Assembly: GCA_003151875.1 (NCBI GenBank)
Contig: PLYW01000054.1
Coordinates: forward strand, 1-5,471
DNA length: 5,471 bases
Source: Acidobacteriaceae bacterium
GTDB lineage: Bacteria > Acidobacteriota > Terriglobia > Terriglobales > Acidobacteriaceae
Reading direction: 5' to 3'
Of the stretch, positions 1 through 5,471 are shown in pieces (within the stretch, counting starts at the first letter, position 1; each line of letters opens with the position of its first letter). A program made the translations under genes and the position numbers. The notes below the pieces were generated by a model. It saw nothing but the letters and a program-made list of their open reading frames with translations. It had not been told where the DNA came from and ran no database searches.

Positions 1-2536
1 TCTGGTCCCGCTGATGTAACTCGGCATAGGCATGCGCCATGCGCGCATAGATCAATGGATCATCGGGCGACAGGCTTAAGGCCTGATTCAGCGCGTCAAT
101 CGACTGCTGATAGCGGCGCATGTCGTACAGCGTGTCGGCCAGCGCCAGTTGCAGCGTCAAATCGTTGGGGGCATATTTCAGGGCGGCGCGATATTCCTTC
201 TCGGCACTGGCCAGCAAACGCTGTTGCCGATAGGCGGTGGCGCGTACTAGGTGCGTCGCGCCCGATTCGCCCATTGACTTCTGCGCGTCGTCCACCTGGT
301 CGAGGGCCTGTTTGGGCTGGCGCAGTTGCAGATCGCTGAAGGCCAGCCCGAGATGGGCGATGCCGTTGTTCGGACTCAGCTTCAGCGCGGCCTCAAAGTC
401 CTGGGAAGCCCGCTCGGCGTTCTGCATGTCGTTCAGAACGTAGCCGCGGTTCACGTAGGCTTCCACCATCTTGGGATCGCGTGCGATGGCCTGCGTGTAG
501 TCGTCGATCGCCTCGTTGAGCAGTTGCGAGCGCTTGTGCACGTGCCCCGCGAGCAAGGGAAAGTTGGGCTCCTTCGGCAACTGCGATCCATACTGATTGG
601 CGACAACCAGCGCGTCATCGAAGCGTCCGAGATTGTAGAGGTCATAGTCGAGATATACGGATGCGTTGCGATCTTTCGGCAACTGCTGCAGCACCTTGTA
701 ACCCAGCCTCGCCGATTCCTGGTAGTTGCCTTCGTGGAACAGGTAGCGCTCGCGCTCGCGCATCACTCGCGGATCATCATTCATCTTGCCGGTGGCGCGG
801 TCCACCCATTCGCCGGCCAGCTTGATCTGCCGCGCTTCAATCGCGGTGTTCGCGGCGTTGGCGATAATCACCGGATTCTGCGGGGCCAGCTTATAAGCCT
901 TCTGATAATTCGATTCGGCGCGCTCGAACTCCCCGGTTTGCGCGTACATGTCGCCTAAGGCGAGATAGGGAACGTAATCATCCGGATAGGCTTTGGCCAT
1001 GCGGTCGAAGTATTCTTCGGCCATCTTGGTGTTGCCGTCCTCGCGGTAGAGGTAGCCCATCGCTTCCAGTGCGTAGTGGTTGTCCGGGTCTTTGCCGAGC
1101 ACGTCACCGTAGATCTGGCGCGACTCGTCCTTGCGTTCCTCCTTCCACAGCAGGTTCGCATATTGCAGTTTGATGTTGACGTTCTCGGGATCGAGTTTGC
1201 GGGCCTCGACCAGGTCGGCTTCCGCCCCCTTCAAGTCGTCATCCGAGATTTTTATCGAGGCGCGAACGCGCAGGAACTCGGCTTTCGCCGTTCCCTGGAC
1301 GTCGAGCTTGTTGATCTCTTCTTCCGCAGTAGCGAGCTGCTGGTGGGCGGCCTGGTCCTGACCGTCGGCGCGGTAGAGTTCGGCAAGATTCAGGCGCAGT
1401 TGAATAGGATAGAGCTGCCCTTCCGGCACGCCTCCCGCCGGCAAAGCCTTGATGGCCGCGGTGTATTCGGCAATGGCATCGTTCGAGCGATTCTCTTCTT
1501 TGGCCAGCGCTGCGCGCAGGGCGTGCAGGCGGTAGTATCCGGCGTCGATCGCAGCAGCCCGGTTCAGGTAGGCACGCGTCTCCTCCAGATTTCCCAGCCG
1601 CAGTTGGGATTGCGCGGCGCTCAACTGGTACCCAATTTCTCCGGGCTTTGCTTTGGCCGCGCGCGTGTAGGCGTCGGCCGCCTGCTGCTTGTCGCCCTGC
1701 AGTTCGTAGGTGTAGCCGAGGTCGGCCAACACCGGAGGAGTCATCTTGGGTGCGCTCTTCAAGGTGGCAATCGCGGACTTGTAATCGTGCTCTTCGCGGT
1801 AGTAGTTCGCGGCCGCCTGGAAGATCTCCACGTTGCCGGGAGCTCGCTTCTTCGCCATATCAAGCATTTGTTTGGCACGGTCCGGCTGTTTCAACTTGAG
1901 GTAAGCCATCGCCAGCATCAACTCGGCGTGCGCATTCGGTTGTTTCGATTCGGCACGCTGCAGCAGGTTGATTCCCTCTTGGGTGTCTCCCGTGCGCATG
2001 AACAGTTCACCCGCGATCAACAGATCGTTGGTGCGATTGGGATTGGCGTGAATGACCTGCAACAGCAGGTGCTTGGCATCGTCGGTGCGGCCCATACGAG
2101 CGTAGGTTTGCGCCAGCCCGCTTAGACCGTCCGCATTGCCAGGAGCGGTTTGCAGCCCGTGCTGATAGGCATCGAGCGACGCTTGATACCGTCCCGCAAG
2201 ACGCGAGGTGTAGCCCAGCAGAAACCACAGCTTGTTGTCTTGCGGCGCTGCTTTGACGGCGCGTTCTGCATAATCGGCGGCAGCCGTGGGATTGCCATGC
2301 CGCAGCGCGTCCTCGGCCGCCCGCGCCAGGCGTCCAACTTCGATACTGCTGCCCCAACCCATGCTGCTCTCGCCGGACGCGTTCGTCTGCCCCGGGGATT
2401 GGTGCTTCTTCGGTTGTTTTGCGTTGGGCGACGCCGGCGCCGGCGGCGCCTGCTGGCCGTTAATTTCAAACGTCTGCGCCATTGTCGGCGCAACGGGCAG
2501 CAGCAGGGAATAGGCGATCAGGAGAACAAGTTTCAT
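1..2536 (-). CDS. Large secreted TPR-repeat protein, partial (C-terminus beyond left edge)
   Basis: The frame is open from ATG at 2536 down to the left edge, giving at least 845 codons without a stop. Residues 1-20 (MKLVLLIAYSLLLPVAPTMA) form a signal peptide with likely cleavage at TMA-Q. No lipobox Cys follows, so the protein is probably exported to the periplasm or beyond rather than lipidated. Residues 28-60 are a Pro/Ala/Gln/Ser-rich linker. From about residue 65 to the edge there are about 22 tetratricopeptide repeats with the usual pattern (small residues at positions 8 and 20, aromatic at 11 and 24, Pro near 32). Helix-ending prolines lie at residues 98, 132, 166, 200, 233, 298, 366, 450, 484, 518, 552, 620, 654, 688, 722, 790 and 824. 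TPR arrays are protein-protein scaffolds, and no catalytic domain is visible. The architecture recalls exported TPR proteins of exopolysaccharide loci, but nothing fixes a partner. The upstream sequence lacks a strong Shine-Dalgarno. An in-frame ATG at 2605 would add 23 residues ahead of the signal peptide and is less likely. Confidence 0.93.
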   Translation of the reverse strand, partial: MKLVLLIAYSLLLPVAPTMAQTFEINGQQAPPAPASPNAKQPKKHQSPGQTNASGESSMGWGSSIEVGRLARAAEDALRHGNPTAAADYAERAVKAAPQDNKLWFLLGYTSRLAGRYQASLDAYQHGLQTAPGNADGLSGLAQTYARMGRTDDAKHLLLQVIHANPNRTNDLLIAGELFMRTGDTQEGINLLQRAESKQPNAHAELMLAMAYLKLKQPDRAKQMLDMAKKRAPGNVEIFQAAANYYREEHDYKSAIATLKSAPKMTPPVLADLGYTYELQGDKQQAADAYTRAAKAKPGEIGYQLSAAQSQLRLGNLEETRAYLNRAAAIDAGYYRLHALRAALAKEENRSNDAIAEYTAAIKALPAGGVPEGQLYPIQLRLNLAELYRADGQDQAAHQQLATAEEEINKLDVQGTAKAEFLRVRASIKISDDDLKGAEADLVEARKLDPENVNIKLQYANLLWKEERKDESRQIYGDVLGKDPDNHYALEAMGYLYREDGNTKMAEEYFDRMAKAYPDDYVPYLALGDMYAQTGEFERAESNYQKAYKLAPQNPVIIANAANTAIEARQIKLAGEWVDRATGKMNDDPRVMRERERYLFHEGNYQESARLGYKVLQQLPKDRNASVYLDYDLYNLGRFDDALVVANQYGSQLPKEPNFPLLAGHVHKRSQLLNEAIDDYTQAIARDPKMVEAYVNRGYVLNDMQNAERASQDFEAALKLSPNNGIAHLGLAFSDLQLRQPKQALDQVDDAQKSMGESGATHLVRATAYRQQRLLASAEKEYRAALKYAPNDLTLQLALADTLYDMRRYQQSIDALNQALSLSPDDPLIYARMAHAYAELHQRDQ
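65..1288 (-). repeat. Twelve-unit TPR array in exact 34-codon (102-bp) register
   Basis: This stretch encodes residues 417-824 of the TPR protein, exactly 12 x 34 residues. The repeat-ending position falls at 450, 484, 518, 552, 586, 620, 654, 688, 722, 756, 790 and 824. It is Pro in ten of twelve units (Asn at 586, Gly at 756). The units are diverged in sequence, so this is a structural protein repeat rather than a recent DNA duplication. A thirteenth unit starts at residue 825 and is cut by the window edge. N-terminal to this block the register is broken: about 16 extra residues lie between the proline at 366 and the one at 450, and two units near 201-263 are short. Confidence 0.8.
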
Positions 2537-2751
2537 TTTTACTTGAACGAACTCGCTGCGGACTTTGAGCGTTTGCACGGACCCAGCTTGCCTGCTGAAT
2601 TCCATTCCTCTGGGATGCGGATTGTTGTCCTTATGGCTGTGTGGCACTTAACTTCCCACATTCATGAGAACGGCGGTGCTCAACTGTGGAAGATCGGGTA
2701 ACTACAAAACGGCAAGCTACTGCGGTGCTCATTCTTGGACTGTAAGTACCA

Positions 2752-2765
2752 CGGCAAACCTGCCG
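2752..2765 (+). other. Small inverted repeat (5-bp stem, 4-nt loop) in the leader of the membrane-protein gene
   Basis: CGGCA, loop AACC, TGCCG forms a perfect 5-bp GC-rich stem, 53 bp before the TTG start at 2819. There is no T-tract after it, so it is not a typical intrinsic terminator. If it is transcribed it would sit in the 5' leader, or inside a 28-residue N-terminal extension if the upstream TTG at 2735 were used. A stem this short can arise by chance. Confidence 0.25.
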
Positions 2766-2806
2766 CGACTTCTGCGAATCCAACCACTCTCGGACGCAGT
2801 TTCTCC

Positions 2807-2811
2807 GGAGG
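2807..2811 (+). promoter_or_regulatory. Ribosome binding site GGAGG that decides the TTG start at 2819
   Basis: GGAGG is followed by a 7-nt spacer (CACTCCC) and then TTG at 2819, which is optimal Shine-Dalgarno geometry. The farther upstream in-frame TTG at 2735 has no comparable purine-rich site (GGTGCTCATTC precedes it). That start would add a polar, Thr/Ser/Gly-rich stretch ahead of the first membrane segment. This supports 2819 as the true start. Confidence 0.75.
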
Positions 2812-2818
2812 CACTCCC

Positions 2819-4591
2819 TTGATTTCGAAGTCGCCTACGTTCCCCTCGCGAGCGATTCCGCTCTCCGCCATACTTTTGGTTGCGCTGGCGGTGCACGGCC
2901 CCCTGCTGCTGATGCAGTTGCCTGCCGGCTCGTATGACGCGAACACCCACATCTTCTTTGCCGCGCACTACGCTCATCACTGGTTCAATCCGTGGAATGT
3001 GAAGTGGTTCGGCGGCTTCTCGCAGACCACCTATCCGCCGCTGACCCACCAGTGGATCGCGCTGTTCTCGCACCTCATGGGCCTGCAGATGGCGTACATG
3101 TTTGTGCAATTCCTTGCCATCCTGCTGCTACCGATCGGCATGTATCGCTATGCGCGTCTGTGGGTGGATGAAGTCTCGGCAAGCTATGCGGCTTTAGGTT
3201 CGGTATTTCTGGGCTCGCTGGCGATGCTGGTTTACCAGTCGGGGCAGTTGCCCACCACCGCCGCAGCCGCGCTCACTCTGAACGCCGTCCCCTTCTTCTA
3301 TGTGTGGTTGCGCCGGGCGCGATTCACCGCGTTGCTCAAGGGAGTGGCCATCGCCTGGGCGGCCGCGGCGGTCCACCACGTCACCCTGCTGTTCGGCGCG
3401 ATTTTGTTTGCCATTCCGGTGCTGGTGCTCGCAATCCTGGATCGTGAGGGCGTTGAGGATGCAGCCGATGAGGAACAGGCTTCGATCGGCGGAGTTCTCA
3501 GCCGGGCGGTGGTATTCGCCGTGATCGCGACCGCCGGAGTGGCCATCGTGTTGTGGCCTTATTGGGTAGCGCTGCTAAGAAATCCCATCAACCAGATGCC
3601 GATTCCCCACGGTTCGCGCGACAACTTCATCTTGAAACCCTTTAGTGGGATCAATTTCTTCCTCATTCCCATGGGGGCATTGATCCTGGCGATTCCGTAC
3701 ATCGTGATGCGTGGCTCCGCCGTGCGGCGGCTCCGCCCATTGCTGCTCGGCTGGTACGTGACCACGCTTCTCGGCCTGGGAGGGACAACCCCAGTCGGCA
3801 AGATTCTGTTGGGCCGCGCCTACGAGGTCCTCACCTTTGAACGTTTCACCTTTTGGGCGACGCTGATGGCCATGCCGTTCGTCGGCATGCTGGCGATGGA
3901 GTTGATTCAGCGCTTCCGGCTGAAGGCGATGGTCGGTCTGTCCATCGCCGCGGTTGCGACGATGGCCATGTCGGTGGCGTGGATCACCATTCATCCAATC
4001 AACAGCTCGCCGTTCAACGTTGATCAGGTGATCGCCTTCTTGAATCGCGACGATCATTCCCAGTTTCGCTACATCACGCTGGGATTTGGCAGCAATTTTG
4101 CCAAGGTTTCCACCTATGCCAACGCCGGCAGCGTGGATGGCGATTACAACTCGGCCCGCCTGTTGCCGGAAATGACCGCCTACGGCGCTGGCCAGCTTTA
4201 CAACGCGAAGTACTACGGCACGTCGGGAATGGAATCACTGCGCGCGGTGCTGAAGCACGCCAATCAATATGGGCTGAAGTACATCTTTGTGCGCGACCGT
4301 TTCTACGAGCCGCTGCTGGCCTTCGCCGGATGGCGCCAGGCGGAGAGCTACGACAACGGTAACGTCACGCTGTGGACCAAGGAAGATGTGCCGCCGGCGA
4401 AGACGCTGGAGTTTGTCGGCTTCATGCCCACCGCAACGGAGGGACTGATGTGGGGGATTCTGCCCGTCGCCAGCAGCTTGTTTGCTCTCTTCCTGGTGTT
4501 GCTGCTGCCGGAGCGGCGGCGGGTGCGAGAGACCCTCGAATTCCCGGCGCCTGTGGCGAATGAGCCCATGGTCCTGCGGGAGGCCAAGTAA
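2819..4591 (+). CDS. Polytopic membrane protein, GT-C-like glycosyltransferase / PTPS-related membrane family
   Basis: This is a 590-residue inner-membrane protein with about 11 predicted hydrophobic spans. The first is near residues 14-34, most others lie between 79 and 391, and the last is near 543-564, followed by a charged tail. After the first span comes a long loop with D40 and H44 (YDANTH), several His, and a YPPLTHQ motif at 72-78. This is the layout of GT-C enzymes, where an acidic residue in the first extracytoplasmic loop is catalytic and the donor is a polyprenyl-phosphate sugar. A TFERFTFWA stretch near 339-347 sits where PTPS-related membrane proteins (Pfam PF10131 type) carry a conserved Arg-Phe. 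Residues of about 392-540 form a soluble domain, probably extracytoplasmic. The family name does not imply pterin chemistry. The TTG start is chosen because of the GGAGG at 2807; a start at TTG 2735 would give 618 residues. The stop abuts the next gene. The glycosyltransferase role is inferred, and the substrate is unknown. Confidence 0.85.
   Translation: MISKSPTFPSRAIPLSAILLVALAVHGPLLLMQLPAGSYDANTHIFFAAHYAHHWFNPWNVKWFGGFSQTTYPPLTHQWIALFSHLMGLQMAYMFVQFLAILLLPIGMYRYARLWVDEVSASYAALGSVFLGSLAMLVYQSGQLPTTAAAALTLNAVPFFYVWLRRARFTALLKGVAIAWAAAAVHHVTLLFGAILFAIPVLVLAILDREGVEDAADEEQASIGGVLSRAVVFAVIATAGVAIVLWPYWVALLRNPINQMPIPHGSRDNFILKPFSGINFFLIPMGALILAIPYIVMRGSAVRRLRPLLLGWYVTTLLGLGGTTPVGKILLGRAYEVLTFERFTFWATLMAMPFVGMLAMELIQRFRLKAMVGLSIAAVATMAMSVAWITIHPINSSPFNVDQVIAFLNRDDHSQFRYITLGFGSNFAKVSTYANAGSVDGDYNSARLLPEMTAYGAGQLYNAKYYGTSGMESLRAVLKHANQYGLKYIFVRDRFYEPLLAFAGWRQAESYDNGNVTLWTKEDVPPAKTLEFVGFMPTATEGLMWGILPVASSLFALFLVLLLPERRRVRETLEFPAPVANEPMVLREAK
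4578..4583 (+). promoter_or_regulatory. Ribosome binding site GGGAGG for the downstream gene, inside the end of the membrane-protein gene
   Basis: GGGAGG lies 8 nt before ATG 4592, within the last codons of the preceding gene. The stop TAA (4589-4591) directly touches the ATG. Terminating ribosomes would therefore be well placed to reinitiate, which points to translational coupling and fixes this ATG as the start. Confidence 0.8.
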
Positions 4592-5471
4592 ATGAAACGA
4601 CTGCTGCCCATCCTGATTCTTATTGTGACCGTGGTCCTGGTAGCTGTGGCGACGGTCCGGCCCAGTGAATTGTCGCCGGCGAAGTCGCCGGAAGGCGCGG
4701 TGCAATCGTTGTTCGCGCATGTCAAGGCGCATGACTACCGGGGCGCCTACGCCTATGTCGCCAACGCCGGCAACAGCGATGAGCCGGCGTTTGCTCGCGA
4801 TCTTTCCGGACGGGACGGCAGCCTGCGCACCTACTCATCGTTGCAGCAGGCGGACGTCAAAGTCCTTCACCAGAGCGATAGCCAGGCGCTGGTGCGCGCA
4901 ACCTTGGAATATGCCACCGCGGTGGGCGCGTTCTATGACACCCGCGACCTGACGGTGCTCAAGGAAGGCGACAGTTGGAAAGTGGAGTGGCCGCTGGAGA
5001 AAGAAGCCAAAGTGCCGCCGCAAGTGATCCAGTCGAACTATCTGCGCTGGGATGTCATCACGCGCGGTTCCAGCGACGACTGGGGCGCACAAAATGTGGA
5101 AGCTCCACGAGTGCGTATCGTCTCCATGAATGCCATCTCGCAGGGAAAAAATACGATCATCGTGGGCGAAATCGAGAATGAAGATACGGTGCCGGGTTTT
5201 GTCTCGGTGAGCGCCACTCTGACCGGTAAAGACGGAAACGTGCTGGGCGAGGAGAGCAGCTTCGACAAGATCTCGCACACCCTGCTGCCCAAAGAGATAT
5301 CGCCTTTCCGCATCGACTTCCTCAAAGTACCGCTCGCGACGGTGAAGAGCGTGCGCATGCAGCCCAATTCCATGCTGGTGCCGGCTTCGGCCGACCCGGT
5401 CATTGGGGTCATGCATCAGCGTGTGGAGACCGACCCTCGCGGCCGCCACGTACTGAAAGGTGAACTGGTGA
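4592..5471 (+). CDS. Membrane-anchored protein with NTF2-like and FxLYD-like domains, partial (C-terminus beyond right edge)
   Basis: The frame is open for 293 codons to the right edge with no stop. Residues 2-3 are Lys-Arg, followed by a hydrophobic span at about 4-21. There is no lipobox Cys and no strong cleavage site, so it is read as an uncleaved anchor or a signal peptide with the rest extracytoplasmic. Residues of about 32-134 have the feel of an NTF2/SnoaL-like domain: an opening helix (SPEGAVQSLFAHVKAHDYRG), a predicted beta-rich half, and an ending GDSWKVEWP strand typical of such folds. Residues of about 186-245 match the FxLYD pattern: GEIEN, beta strands, KDGNVLG, then LLPKEISPFRIDF. 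FxLYD-type domains are small extracellular beta modules, usually non-catalytic. The gene starts directly after the stop of the GT-C-like gene, so it is probably co-produced with it and may act as a partner on the same face of the membrane. The domain calls come from pattern reading only, and the function is unknown. Confidence 0.85.
   Translation, partial: MKRLLPILILIVTVVLVAVATVRPSELSPAKSPEGAVQSLFAHVKAHDYRGAYAYVANAGNSDEPAFARDLSGRDGSLRTYSSLQQADVKVLHQSDSQALVRATLEYATAVGAFYDTRDLTVLKEGDSWKVEWPLEKEAKVPPQVIQSNYLRWDVITRGSSDDWGAQNVEAPRVRIVSMNAISQGKNTIIVGEIENEDTVPGFVSVSATLTGKDGNVLGEESSFDKISHTLLPKEISPFRIDFLKVPLATVKSVRMQPNSMLVPASADPVIGVMHQRVETDPRGRHVLKGELV

Larger units (their letters stand above)
2537..2818. 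other. Divergent intergenic region, presumed to hold promoters for both directions
   Basis: This gap separates the minus-strand TPR gene from the plus-strand membrane-protein gene, so both 5' ends and their promoters should lie here. I see no convincing protein-coding gene: the open frames crossing it are continuations of antisense shadows. Promoter-like sequence is weak. On the plus strand, TTGTCC at 2625-2630 lies 18 bp from TAACTT at 2649-2654, and a TACAAA lies at 2703-2708. On the minus strand there is CATAAG within the revcomp of about 2630-2637. None is close enough to a sigma-70 consensus to call. A small hairpin lies at 2752-2765. No operator-like long palindrome or riboswitch was recognised. 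Confidence 0.6.

Noticed and set aside
326..958. A 210-codon plus-strand open frame
   Set aside because: It is in the same codon-register antisense phase to the TPR gene, with no RBS or recognisable domain.
1076..2125. A 349-codon plus-strand open frame opposite the TPR gene, rich in Val, Leu, Arg and Gly
   Set aside because: It lies exactly codon-on-codon antisense to the TPR gene. In that phase, stops require TTA, CTA or TCA codons in the real gene, which are rare in GC-rich DNA, so long shadows are expected. The minus-strand frame has a signal peptide and regular TPRs.
2603..2617. Hairpin CATTCC-TCT-GGGATG
   Set aside because: It has a 6-bp stem with one G-T wobble and a 3-nt loop, and no T-tract. 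It is not distinguishable from chance.
2625..2654. Plus-strand TTGTCC-18 bp-TAACTT as a sigma-70 promoter
   Set aside because: It matches only 4 of 6 and 3 of 6 consensus bases, which is too weak to call over chance.
2150..2701. A 183-codon plus-strand open frame reaching into the intergenic region
   Set aside because: Most of it is antisense to the TPR N-terminus. The tail in the intergenic region is unremarkable, and the composition (Arg runs) is that of a shadow frame.
3575..4057. Minus-strand open frames opposite the membrane protein (also 2729-3109 and 4235-4732)
   Set aside because: All are in the same antisense codon phase, with His/Gln/Arg-rich composition typical of the complement of hydrophobic codons. 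No domain is visible.
4835..5449. A 204-codon minus-strand open frame rich in His and Arg
   Set aside because: It is codon-register antisense to the NTF2/FxLYD gene, which has a good RBS, a membrane anchor and recognisable domains.

Overview
The window looks like GC-rich bacterial chromosome. Three long genes are arranged divergently around one intergenic region of about 280 bp. The style is a giant secreted TPR protein, a GT-C-type membrane protein with short spacers, and strong codon bias that leaves long antisense shadow frames. This would fit an acidobacterium (Terriglobia/Koribacter-like) or a similar soil bacterium. That placement is an inference from gene style, because no marker gene is present.

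Layout. From position 2536 leftwards and off the left edge, the minus strand encodes a secreted or periplasmic protein of at least 845 residues. It has an N-terminal signal peptide and a Pro/Ala/Gln linker, followed by about 22 tetratricopeptide repeats. Positions 2537-2818 are the divergent intergenic region, with no convincing gene and only weak promoter-like sequences. On the plus strand, 2819-4591 encodes a 590-residue polytopic membrane protein resembling GT-C-fold glycosyltransferases / the '6-pyruvoyl-tetrahydropterin synthase-related' membrane family. It most likely starts at a TTG preceded by a well-placed GGAGG. Directly after its stop codon, with no gap, 4592-5471 (running off the right edge) encodes a membrane-anchored protein with an NTF2-like region followed by an FxLYD-like beta domain.

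How they may work together. The two plus-strand genes are almost certainly co-transcribed and probably translationally coupled, and both products face the extracytoplasmic side. A plausible reading is an envelope module: a lipid-linked-sugar-dependent glycosyltransferase plus an anchored accessory protein, with a divergently transcribed TPR scaffold. The functional link is inference from context. No RNA gene, mobile element, CRISPR array or terminator was seen. I did not find clear evidence of a wholly new system. The most useful points are the uncharacterised GT-C/NTF2-FxLYD gene pair, the TTG start correction, and an exact 34-residue TPR register spanning 12 units.
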